Below, piece by piece: positions 1 to 5,580 of a stretch of DNA of 5,580 nucleotides. A program made the translations under genes and the position numbers. The DNA comes from Burkholderiales bacterium (GTDB lineage: Bacteria > Pseudomonadota > Gammaproteobacteria > Burkholderiales > UBA11063). The stretch is from the NCBI GenBank assembly GCA_020697025.1, contig JAJFBO010000084.1, positions 1-5,580 of the forward strand, given 5' to 3'. The notes beneath the pieces are model-generated. The model ran no database searches. It worked only from the letters and a program-made list of their open reading frames with translations, and was not told the DNA's origin. The stretch's first letter is position 1; the number at the start of each line of letters is the position of its first letter.

Positions 1-87
1 CACTAACCAGGCACTTCCGCCAACTAATCCATAAATAAATATTTCCCGCACATGATGAGGCTTAACTTTTTTAATTACTTGTTTCAT
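1..87 (-). CDS. Start of a small membrane protein, GtrA-like (partial)
   Basis: Only the first 29 codons lie in the window and the frame runs open off the left edge. The ATG at 87-85 has a good ribosome binding site (AAAGG, 6 bases upstream), so the start is well supported. It lies inside the end of mnmG, overlapping it by 17 bases in another frame. The peptide starts with a basic stretch ([15 protein letters not shown]) followed by the beginning of a hydrophobic segment, [15 protein letters not shown] basic N-terminus followed by a 'YxLVGGSA' first helix is typical of GtrA-family proteins, four-helix membrane proteins linked to moving lipid-linked sugars or modifying cell-surface polysaccharide. 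That family call is inference from 29 residues; another small inner-membrane protein is possible. It is probably translated by coupling with mnmG. Confidence 0.5.
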   Translation of the reverse strand, partial: MKQVIKKVKPHHVREIFIYGLVGGSAWLV

Positions 88-1984
88 CTATTGCCTTTTG
101 TAAAAGTGGGAACCCTTTTTTATAATATACAAGAAGCAGGGATATCGCTGCCGGAGTAATGCCTGAAATACGTGAAGCCTGACCTAACGTTTCTGGTGTA
201 AATTTATTTAATTTTTGTACTACTTCTGCGGATAAGCCGCTAATTTGTCCAAAATCAATATTGCCTGGCAGCTTCATGTCATCTAAGTATGCATGTTTAC
301 CTACTTCTTCTGCTTGCCTGGCAATATATCCTGCATATTTTATCTGGATTTCTATTTGTTGTATAGTTCGCTCATCTTCTAAAACTAATTCATTACCAAA
401 TTTTTTTAAACCAGCTAAATCCATATACTTAATTTCCGGGCGTTTTAATAAATCATGCAAAGAATATTCCCGCTCTATTTCACCGCCACCTAATATTTTT
501 TTGATCTGTTCATCTTCTATTCCGGGATGGACCCATAGTTTTTTAAGGTGTTCAATTTCACTAAATATTGCTTCTTTTTTGGTACAATATAAGCCCCACT
601 GCCGATCTCCAACTACACCTAGTTTTCTTCCAATCTCGGTTAAGCGTAAATCTGCATTATCCTCCCGTAGCTGTAACCGGTATTCTGCCCGCGATGTAAA
701 CATCCGATATGGTTCTGCCACCCCTTTGGTAATAAGATCATCAACTAAAACCCCTATATATGCTTCACTACGTTTAGGACACCAGCTATCTTTACCTTGC
801 ACAAGTAAGGCGGCATTTATTCCAGCTAATAAGCCTTGTGCAGCAGCTTCTTCATAACCAGTTGTGCCATTTACCTGACCTGCAAAAAATAAGCCATTAA
901 TAAGTTTTGATTCAAGGCTGGATTTTAGGTACGTTGGATCAAAATAGTCATATTCGATTGCATATCCTGGACGTAGTATATGTGCATTTTCCAGACCAGG
1001 AATAGAATGAACTAATTTTATCTGGATATCAAAAGGCAGGGAGGTAGAAATCCCGTTTGGATAATACTCATTAGTTGTTAGACCCTCTGGTTCAAGAAAT
1101 ATTTGATGTGACTCTTTATCTGCGAAACGATGAATTTTATCTTCTATTGATGGGCAATAACGTGGGCCTACCCCTTCAATTACGCCAGTAAACATTGGCG
1201 AACGATCAAGACCACTTAATATAATATCACGTGTTTGCACATTAGTATGCGTAATCCAACAGGGCAATTGTTGTGGATGATCAGTGGATTTACCTAAATA
1301 AGAAAATATCGGTAAAGGGTCATCCCCAGGCTGTATAATTAATTTGCTAAAATCAATTGTTCGTCCATCCAGACGAGGCGGCGTACCAGTTTTTAACCGT
1401 GATACCGGCAGCTTATATTCGCGTAATTTTTCTGATAACCGGATAGAAGCCGGATCTCCAGCTCTGCCTCCTATATAATTATCTAAACCTATGTGTATTT
1501 TACCGCCTAAAAATGTGCCACTGGTTAAAACTACAGCTTTGGCCTTAAACAAAATACCACTTTGAGTGATAACACCAGCTACTCTATCATTTTCAATAAT
1601 TAAATCATCAACAGATTGTTGAAATAAAGTTAAATGGGGCTGGTTTTCCAGAACATTACGAATATATGCTTTATATAAAATGCGATCAGCCTGAGCACGC
1701 GTAGCGCGTACAGCCGGACCTTTACTTGAATTAAGGGTTCTAAATTGGATGCCAGCATGGTCAGTAGCAAGAGCCATAATGCCGCCAAGAGCGTCTATTT
1801 CTTTAACCAGATGTCCTTTACCAATACCGCCGATGGAAGGATTGCAAGACATTTGTCCTAATGTCTCAATATTATGTGTAATTAATAAAGTCTCGTTTCC
1901 CATGCGACTGCAGGCAAGCGCACTTTCAGTTCCAGCATGTCCGCCGCCAACTACAATTATATCGTATTGTTTATCAAATATCAT
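71..1984 (-). CDS. mnmG: tRNA uridine-5-carboxymethylaminomethyl modification enzyme MnmG (GidA)
   Basis: Complete, 637 residues, close to the usual 620-635. MnmG, an FAD protein, works with the GTPase MnmE in the cytoplasm to add a (carboxymethyl)aminomethyl group to C5 of the wobble uridine in certain tRNAs, using methylene-tetrahydrofolate. Visible motifs are the FAD-binding GGGHAG at residues 13-18, MSCNPSIGG with Cys47, the GGRAGDP motif near 172-178, RYCPSIEDK with Cys277, and [18 protein letters not shown] in the second half. Cys47 and Cys277 fall at the positions of the two functional cysteines of the E. coli enzyme. The C-terminal helical, MnmE-contacting region ends with [13 protein letters not shown] chose the ATG at 1984-1982 because it shares ATGA with the ruvX stop and gives [15 protein letters not shown], as in Neisseria-type homologues; a TTG three codons upstream is less likely. 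No clear Shine-Dalgarno sequence is seen, which fits coupling to ruvX. Confidence 0.98.
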   Translation of the reverse strand: MIFDKQYDIIVVGGGHAGTESALACSRMGNETLLITHNIETLGQMSCNPSIGGIGKGHLVKEIDALGGIMALATDHAGIQFRTLNSSKGPAVRATRAQADRILYKAYIRNVLENQPHLTLFQQSVDDLIIENDRVAGVITQSGILFKAKAVVLTSGTFLGGKIHIGLDNYIGGRAGDPASIRLSEKLREYKLPVSRLKTGTPPRLDGRTIDFSKLIIQPGDDPLPIFSYLGKSTDHPQQLPCWITHTNVQTRDIILSGLDRSPMFTGVIEGVGPRYCPSIEDKIHRFADKESHQIFLEPEGLTTNEYYPNGISTSLPFDIQIKLVHSIPGLENAHILRPGYAIEYDYFDPTYLKSSLESKLINGLFFAGQVNGTTGYEEAAAQGLLAGINAALLVQGKDSWCPKRSEAYIGVLVDDLITKGVAEPYRMFTSRAEYRLQLREDNADLRLTEIGRKLGVVGDRQWGLYCTKKEAIFSEIEHLKKLWVHPGIEDEQIKKILGGGEIEREYSLHDLLKRPEIKYMDLAGLKKFGNELVLEDERTIQQIEIQIKYAGYIARQAEEVGKHAYLDDMKLPGNIDFGQISGLSAEVVQKLNKFTPETLGQASRISGITPAAISLLLVYYKKGFPLLQKAIDETSN

Positions 1985-2418
1985 TTTATACAATTATTAA
2001 AATAAGTTTCCAGGATTGCACAAGCTGCTAACTGATCTAGCTTACCGCTTTGTTTTCGTCCAAAAATATGTTGTTCATTTAATTGCCCGGAAGCCAGGCT
2101 AGAGGTATAGTCTTCATTGACAAAATTAACAGGTAGATTAAATTTATAACTTAGGCGATTTGCAAACTTGTTTATACTGGCTAATAATTTAGTTTTATCT
2201 TCCTCATTGCCTGGTTTTCCTATAACTAAAAGCATTGGCTGCCATTTTTCTATTAATTTGGCTATTTTATCTAATTTATCAAATTTGTTTTGACCAGTTA
2301 CAGTATCAAGCGGGTGAGCAATCTTAAGTAAGGTATTGCCAGTTGCTACCCCGATTCGGCTTTCACCGAAGTCAAAGGCCATAATTTGTATCAAATCAGG
2401 CAAATACTTCACCACCAC
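1981..2418 (-). CDS. ruvX: RuvX/YqgF family RNase H-fold protein (putative Holliday junction resolvase, pre-16S rRNA processing)
   Basis: 145 residues from the first possible start; family members are usually about 135-150. The RuvX/YqgF family has an RNase H-like fold and is implicated in 16S rRNA 5'-end maturation and Holliday junction cleavage. The metal-binding acidic residues appear to be kept: D16 in [13 protein letters not shown]102 in NEDYTSS and D128 in [13 protein letters not shown]. Two motifs are diverged: the usual DERLT reads NEDYT, and the usual GLPxNMDG region reads GKPGNEED. The start is uncertain. Three GTG codons in a row (2418-2410) lie just after a CAGG site, TTG codons follow at residues 6 and 9, and the ATG at residue 13 (2382-2380) leaves only two residues before DFG and has no clear binding site. 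The gene overlaps algH by up to 23 bases, and its TGA overlaps the mnmG ATG as ATGA. Confidence 0.9.
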   Translation of the reverse strand: MVVKYLPDLIQIMAFDFGESRIGVATGNTLLKIAHPLDTVTGQNKFDKLDKIAKLIEKWQPMLLVIGKPGNEEDKTKLLASINKFANRLSYKFNLPVNFVNEDYTSSLASGQLNEQHIFGRKQSGKLDQLAACAILETYFNNCIK

Positions 2419-2941
2419 AATATACCTGTCCAGGATTTTTAATACCTAACAGGTTTAGCGCTTCACTATAGCGAACTGATGCATCAACATCAAAAATTAA
2501 CCCGGAATCAGCCTTAACAACTAACCAATCATTATGCTTAATCTCATTTTCCATCTGATAATCACTCCAGGCAACATAACCCACAGAAATAAATAGTTTG
2601 TCTTTTTCAGCACTTGCAGCAATATCTGTTAAAACATTACGGTTATTCGTAAGTTCATATATATGCTTATCAGCCGCACCAGTACGATGCAAAACAAAAC
2701 CATTATCTACAGCTAATGGCCCGCCCCAATATAGTGGAGTATTGACCCAGCCTGGATTGTATTCACCAATGTCCAAATCCTTGAATGCATTTTTTAGTGT
2801 TTGTTTTAATGGTTTATTGACTATAACTCCAACAGCCCCATTAGCTACATCATGATGTGTTACATAGATTACACTTTCATTAAATGCATAATCTGTAATT
2901 GTTGGCATAGCTACTAAAAAATAATCTGTTAAACTTGTCAT
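2396..2941 (-). CDS. algH: AlgH/YqgE family protein (UPF0301)
   Basis: Complete, 181 residues, close to the 185 or so usual for the family. The N-terminal YFLVAMPTITDYAFNESVIYV and the following GAVGVIVNKPL are the signature of the UPF0301/AlgH/YqgE family, as are the central LYWGGPLAVDNGFVLH and the later ISVGYVAWSDYQMENE. The biochemical role is not settled. The name comes from an alginate-production regulator in Pseudomonas, but no DNA-binding motif is visible and the protein looks like a small cytoplasmic alpha/beta fold. Location immediately upstream of ruvX is the common arrangement in Beta- and Gammaproteobacteria. The ATG at 2941-2939 has an AGGA ribosome binding site about 10 bases upstream. 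This is the first gene of the left-hand overlapping gene set, so a promoter is expected in the gap above it. Confidence 0.93.
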   Translation of the reverse strand: MTSLTDYFLVAMPTITDYAFNESVIYVTHHDVANGAVGVIVNKPLKQTLKNAFKDLDIGEYNPGWVNTPLYWGGPLAVDNGFVLHRTGAADKHIYELTNNRNVLTDIAASAEKDKLFISVGYVAWSDYQMENEIKHNDWLVVKADSGLIFDVDASVRYSEALNLLGIKNPGQVYCGGEVFA

Positions 2942-3020
2942 AATGCATAAATCCTAATAAATATAGAATCCTTGTGATATATATCCTATTTAATAAGCAA
3001 TATTTTAACATAGTAAAGAG
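2942..3020 (-). promoter_or_regulatory. Probable 5' region and promoter of the algH-ruvX-mnmG unit
   Basis: This non-coding stretch is the only gap ahead of the algH gene set, and it is very AT-rich. Reading toward algH it contains TTGCTT (rc of 2995-3000) followed by TATA-rich sequence that includes a perfect 10-base palindrome GATATATATC at 2976-2985, then TATATT and the AGGA binding site. No pair of -35 and -10 boxes with ideal 16-18 base spacing could be picked with confidence, so the promoter is inferred from position and composition only. The palindrome could be an operator half-site pair or chance in AT-rich DNA. Confidence 0.3.
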
Positions 3021-3061
3021 TTAAGCTGCTTAAGTACTTAAGCAAAAAATTTTTAGCTTAA
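3021..3061. repeat. Cluster of four interlocking inverted-repeat arms (TTAAGC/GCTTAA)
   Basis: Four six-base arms alternate in orientation: TTAAGC at 3021-3026, GCTTAA at 3028-3033, TTAAGC at 3038-3043 and GCTTAA at 3056-3061. The middle pair forms a perfect 16-base palindrome at 3028-3043 (GCTTAA-GTAC-TTAAGC). The outer right pair flanks an A-run followed by a T-run, giving a nearly perfect 24-base inverted repeat at 3038-3061 that includes the stop codon of the upstream epimerase gene. In the direction of transcription the T-run precedes the 16-base hairpin rather than following it, so this is not a textbook Rho-independent terminator. It may still slow or end transcription after the epimerase gene, or bind a dimeric protein. 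Confidence 0.6.
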
Positions 3062-4002
3062 ATCTTACCTGATTTTATTCCTCTTAAGCAACTTTCTATA
3101 CTTGGGTACTGATAATTAAAATTCTCTGCCAATAATTTTTTGGGGGTTACATTCAAGCTATTTAAAAATAGTTCCTGCCCCATCTGACCAAATAAAAGAT
3201 TAATTAATTTTTCTGGCATTTTAAAAATAGCCGGTCTATGCCACATTTTAGCTATATGTCGGGTAAATTGATTATTATTAATGATTTGTGGAGCTACTAA
3301 ATTATATATCCCGGTATTTGAAGTATCTAATATATAGTCAAGAGCCTGCATCAGATCTGTTAACGATATCCAGGAAAATTTTTGCAATCCGTTGCCAAGC
3401 GGGCCGCCCGCATAAAATAAAAAAGGCTTTAATATTTTGGGAAATGCACCACCTTTGCCGCTTAATACCACGCCAAAACGTGCAATAGTTAATTTACCTT
3501 GATAAAATCTGGCTGCACTTTCCCATTGACGGGTAAGCTGTTGTGAAAAATTATCAAATTCCTGATAATTAATTGGGGTATCTTCATTATTTTCCTGTTT
3601 TAATGGATATATACCAACAGCACTTGCCGAAATAAAATGCGCTTGTGCTCCAACTTTATTTAATAAATCGGTTAATTGGAGTGTAGGGTTAACCCGGCTA
3701 ATTAATAACTCATTTTTACGCTTTATAGACCAGCGCGCCGAACCTATATTAGCTCCAGCTAAATTGATTACTGCAAATACTGATTTTAAGAGTTCTTCAT
3801 TAACCGCCAAATTATCTAAAGTTAAATGGCCATCTTGTGGGATATGACTTAGTTTTATAAAATTATATTTTTTTGAAAATCCAGCCATAAAATTGGCGGC
3901 AATAAAACTATTTGCCCCATTAATTAGAATTATTTTTGCTGCACCTTGATTAGTTACATCTGTAACTAATTGCGGAGAAACTCCGTATTGTTTGTTTTTC
4001 AT
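3058..4002 (-). CDS. TIGR01777/SDR39U1-type NAD(P)-dependent epimerase-like protein
   Basis: Complete, 314 residues; family members (E. coli YfcH, SDR39U1) are about 295-310. Its substrate is unknown. Family features, in order: a Rossmann beta-alpha start (IILINGANSFIA, 24-35), INLAGANIGSARW (79-91), SRVNPT (102-107), FISASAVGIYP (123-133), then RFGVVLSGKGGAFPK, GGPLGNGLQKFSWISLTDLMQAL and GIYNLVAP. The C-terminal DUF1731-like part shows the HRPAIFKMP and NVTPKKLL blocks, where relatives typically have RVxPxRL. The ATG at 4002 follows AGGGATAAT, a good ribosome binding site. An extension of about 20 residues precedes the first strand. Oddly, the cofactor glycine motif (usually GATGxIG) reads GANSFIA, losing two of its three glycines. 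It lies 58 bases after the small oxidase subunit gene with no visible terminator between, so read-through from the oxidase operon is possible; a functional link is not evident. Confidence 0.9.
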   Translation of the reverse strand: MKNKQYGVSPQLVTDVTNQGAAKIILINGANSFIAANFMAGFSKKYNFIKLSHIPQDGHLTLDNLAVNEELLKSVFAVINLAGANIGSARWSIKRKNELLISRVNPTLQLTDLLNKVGAQAHFISASAVGIYPLKQENNEDTPINYQEFDNFSQQLTRQWESAARFYQGKLTIARFGVVLSGKGGAFPKILKPFLFYAGGPLGNGLQKFSWISLTDLMQALDYILDTSNTGIYNLVAPQIINNNQFTRHIAKMWHRPAIFKMPEKLINLLFGQMGQELFLNSLNVTPKKLLAENFNYQYPSIESCLRGIKSGKI

Positions 4003-4060
4003 ATTATCCCTAATTGTAATACATTGATTTTACATTTAAATAGAAATAACAAAATGAATT
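4003..4060 (-). other. Short gap between oxidase operon and epimerase gene
   Basis: This 58-base, very AT-rich gap contains the epimerase ribosome binding site (AGGGA) at its low-coordinate end. I see no stem-loop with a T-tract that would end transcription of the oxidase operon. A weak TTCTAT to TATTAC pair with 18-base spacing could be a promoter but is unconvincing in such AT-rich sequence. Confidence 0.3.
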
Positions 4061-4186
4061 TTATTTTAATACATTTATCAGCCACTTACTAAATAAGTGA
4101 AATGCCCCAAGTCCTAAAATGGAAATAAAATAAATTGCAATAAACCAGGCTATTTGCTGCCAAAGTTTAGTATCTGGTTTTTTCAT
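4061..4186 (-). CDS. Small single-helix membrane peptide, DUF2474-type accessory subunit of cytochrome bd oxidase
   Basis: A 41-residue open frame: a short polar start (MKKPDTKLWQQ), one hydrophobic helix at about residues 12-32 (AWFIAIYFISILGLGAF), then HLFSKWLINVLK. It begins with ATG at 4186-4184 after TGGTGG, 8 bases upstream, and overlaps the end of cydB by 20 bases in another frame. Size, position directly after cydB and the W-rich start of the helix match the DUF2474 peptides found behind cioAB-type oxidases. These are analogous to, but distinct from, CydX of E. coli, which stabilises the haem centres of cytochrome bd-I. By analogy it would sit in the inner membrane against CydA; that role is inference. 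Translation is probably coupled to cydB. Confidence 0.85.
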   Translation of the reverse strand: MKKPDTKLWQQIAWFIAIYFISILGLGAFHLFSKWLINVLK

Positions 4187-5159
4187 CAGTTTTACCACCA
4201 AAAATATGATAAGCATAGGCTGTATAAAAAATTAATAAAGGTAATAATACAGCTACCGCATAAAGCATTAAAGTCAGGGCGCCGTCATCAGCTTTCGTCT
4301 GCATAAAGGTAAGCTTACGTGGAACAATATATGGCAAATTGCTAACTGCAAAACCAATATAAGCCATAATAAATATCCCAATTAATGCCATAAAGGGCAG
4401 ATTTTCAACTCTTTGTCTGATTGCAAAAGCGTGAATCCCCATAAGCATTAATGTCACTATTATAAACATAATCATGAACGGTGAATTATATAAATTAAAC
4501 CATCCATTCATTGCAGAGCTAATTGGAGAATAAATTCCAACAAACAAAATAGCTATAAGTAAAAGCCATTGTAATTTATTAGAAATTATAAAAAATCTTT
4601 CCTGTAACGCACCATGTGTTTTTTTTATTAACCTTGCAGAACCTAAAAGTGAATAGCCCATTATTAAGGCAACTATACAAAATAAGTCGAACCAGTTAAT
4701 CCCGGAATGAACTATAAGCTGGCTTGTAACAGGATCAACTGTAAAACCTTGTACATACTTTCCTACCACTATGCCCTGAGCAACTACTGCCATTAGCGAT
4801 CCAGCGAAAAAAGACTTTTCCCAGATATGTACGCTGGAAGTAGCCTTATGAATAAACTCAAATGAAACACCACGGAGTAATAATCCAACTATTAATAGCA
4901 TTAAAGGTAAATAAAAGGCAGACATTAAAACCGCGAAAGCTTCAGGAAAACCTGCATATAAAGATGCCCCTGCAAATACCAGCCAAGTTTCATTACCATC
5001 CCATACCGGCAAAACAGTAACTATCATAGTATCACGATCTTTAGAACTTTTAATCCAGGGAAATAATAAACCAACCCCAAGAGTAAACCCGTCTAAAATT
5101 ACATACATAATAATAATAAAAGCAATAAGGCCTAACCAAACTAAAGCTAATGATATCAT
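4167..5159 (-). CDS. cydB: Cytochrome bd-type (cyanide-insensitive) quinol oxidase subunit II
   Basis: Complete, 330 residues. CydB is the haem-free membrane partner of CydA in the terminal oxidase that moves electrons from quinol to oxygen and contributes to proton motive force. The N-terminal YVILDGFTLGVGLLFP with D23 and the following LPVWDGNETWLVFAG with D54 are family signatures; these two aspartates match the ones assigned to proton uptake in E. coli CydB. Hydrophobic segments run throughout, consistent with about eight transmembrane helices. Length near 330-336 and the LPVWDGNETWLV form are typical of CioB-type proteins rather than the 379-residue E. coli CydB. The ATG at 5159 shares ATGA with the cydA stop and follows GGGGTG four bases upstream. 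The downstream small subunit gene overlaps its 3' end. The bd versus CIO assignment rests on sequence resemblance only. Confidence 0.96.
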   Translation of the reverse strand: MISLALVWLGLIAFIIIMYVILDGFTLGVGLLFPWIKSSKDRDTMIVTVLPVWDGNETWLVFAGASLYAGFPEAFAVLMSAFYLPLMLLIVGLLLRGVSFEFIHKATSSVHIWEKSFFAGSLMAVVAQGIVVGKYVQGFTVDPVTSQLIVHSGINWFDLFCIVALIMGYSLLGSARLIKKTHGALQERFFIISNKLQWLLLIAILFVGIYSPISSAMNGWFNLYNSPFMIMFIIVTLMLMGIHAFAIRQRVENLPFMALIGIFIMAYIGFAVSNLPYIVPRKLTFMQTKADDGALTLMLYAVAVLLPLLIFYTAYAYHIFGGKTDEKTRY

Positions 5160-5580
5160 TTTTCACCCCGCATATTAGAAGAAGCACCTTCAGTTAAAAA
5201 CCCAAATGGTTGCACGGGATCTAAATCAGTAGGTCCTTTTTTAATAGTTTTATCTAAAAAATAAAAATAAAATCCACCAAATATAATGCCATAAATAACT
5301 ATAATTAAAATTAAGCTAATCAAAACATCATGGTTAGAGATATTAGATACTGCATCTTTGGTACGAATAAGACCATACACTGCCCAAGGTTGACGGCCAA
5401 TCTCAGCCGTAATCCAACCAGCAAATAAGGCAATAAACCCAAGAGGCGCCATAAACTGGCTGATATACAGTATTTTACGCGATGAGTAGAGTTTATTTTT
5501 AACCAGAAGTGTTGTTGCTAATATAGCATAAACAAGCATAACGACCCCAATTCCAGTCATTATTCTAAACCCAAAAAATA
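5156..5580 (-). CDS. cydA: Cytochrome bd-type quinol oxidase subunit I, C-terminal part (partial)
   Basis: The 5' part is cut by the right window edge; about 140 C-terminal residues are present. The frame continues upstream of an internal ATG (5560), giving FFGFRIMTGIGV, so that ATG is not the start. FRIM carries the residues corresponding to Arg391 and Met393 of E. coli CydA, Met393 being an axial ligand of haem b558. AEIGRQPWAVYGLIRTKDAVS carries the conserved Glu and Arg equivalent to Glu445 and Arg448 near the di-haem site. Three hydrophobic segments are visible: around MLVYAILATTLL, FMAPLGFIALFAGW and LISLILIIVIYGIIFGGF. The tail is short and polar. 'QPWxVYGLxRTxDAVS' is the form usual in CIO-type CydA. 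The quinol-binding Q-loop lies outside the window, so long or short Q-loop cannot be judged. It overlaps cydB by 4 bases. Confidence 0.96.
   Translation of the reverse strand, partial: FFGFRIMTGIGVVMLVYAILATTLLVKNKLYSSRKILYISQFMAPLGFIALFAGWITAEIGRQPWAVYGLIRTKDAVSNISNHDVLISLILIIVIYGIIFGGFYFYFLDKTIKKGPTDLDPVQPFGFLTEGASSNMRGEK

Noticed and set aside
261..857. 198-codon open frame on the plus strand, antisense to mnmG
   Set aside because: It lies wholly inside the certain mnmG gene, its product is Ser/Cys/Pro-rich with no recognisable domain, and no other plus-strand gene exists nearby.
1985..1993. TTG start extending MnmG by three residues
   Set aside because: The ATG at 1984 matches the N-terminus of homologues and forms the ATGA junction with ruvX; the TTG has no supporting binding site.
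1749..2000. 83-codon plus-strand open frame over the mnmG start
   Set aside because: It is the reverse-strand shadow of the conserved FAD-binding region of mnmG and its product resembles nothing.
2598..2855. 85-codon plus-strand open frame within algH
   Set aside because: It is antisense to a well-supported family protein, with no domain and no convincing start signal.
3028..3061. Rho-independent terminator for the epimerase gene
   Set aside because: The palindrome is AT-rich and the T-run precedes the hairpin in the direction of transcription, so the canonical architecture is missing; it is recorded as a repeat instead.
3288..3488. 66-codon plus-strand open frame within the epimerase gene
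   Set aside because: It is antisense to conserved family motifs and has no protein-like features.
5558..5560. ATG as the start of a separate 134-residue protein
   Set aside because: The frame is open to the window edge and the residues before it (FFGFRI) belong to the conserved FRIM motif of CydA, so this is the internal haem-ligand methionine.
1..5580. Neisseria-type DNA uptake sequences (GCCGTCTGAA), expected if the organism were a Neisseriaceae member
   Set aside because: None was seen by eye on either strand. This argues against a close Neisseria relative but does not exclude the order Neisseriales.

Overview
The window is an AT-rich, densely packed bacterial chromosome segment with every supported gene on the minus strand, so transcription runs from high to low coordinates. 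The MnmG protein is very like those of Betaproteobacteria, particularly Neisseria-type ones, in its N-terminus, its central RYCPSIEDK region and its C-terminal [12 protein letters not shown] segment. The algH-ruvX pairing also fits Beta- or Gammaproteobacteria. I therefore infer an AT-rich betaproteobacterium, possibly of the order Neisseriales; this comes from remembered protein resemblance, not a search.

Right part (about 4061-5580): a cytochrome bd-type quinol oxidase operon. It holds the C-terminal part of cydA (cut by the window edge), complete cydB, and a 41-residue single-helix membrane peptide of DUF2474 type. Adjacent genes overlap by 4 and 20 bases. The compact CydB and the DUF2474 partner point to the cyanide-insensitive (CIO) branch. 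Middle (3058-4002): a TIGR01777-type NAD(P)-dependent epimerase-like protein, 58 bases after the oxidase operon, with an unusually eroded glycine motif. A 116-base gap (2942-3057) follows; it holds a cluster of interlocking inverted repeats and probably the promoter of the next unit.

Left part (1-2941): a second tightly overlapping unit, algH/yqgE, then ruvX/yqgF, then mnmG/gidA, then the start of a small membrane protein that looks like the GtrA family. Junctions overlap by 23, 4 and 17 bases, which suggests translational coupling. MnmG modifies wobble uridines in tRNA, RuvX is a Holliday-junction-resolvase-fold protein linked to 16S rRNA processing, and AlgH is a conserved protein of unsettled function.

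I see no mobile element, CRISPR array, rRNA or tRNA gene, and no sign of a novel defence or biosynthetic system. The content is mainly housekeeping. The points worth a second look are the small oxidase subunit, the degenerate cofactor motif, the inverted-repeat cluster, the RuvX motif changes and its unclear start, and the gene fragment overlapping the end of mnmG.
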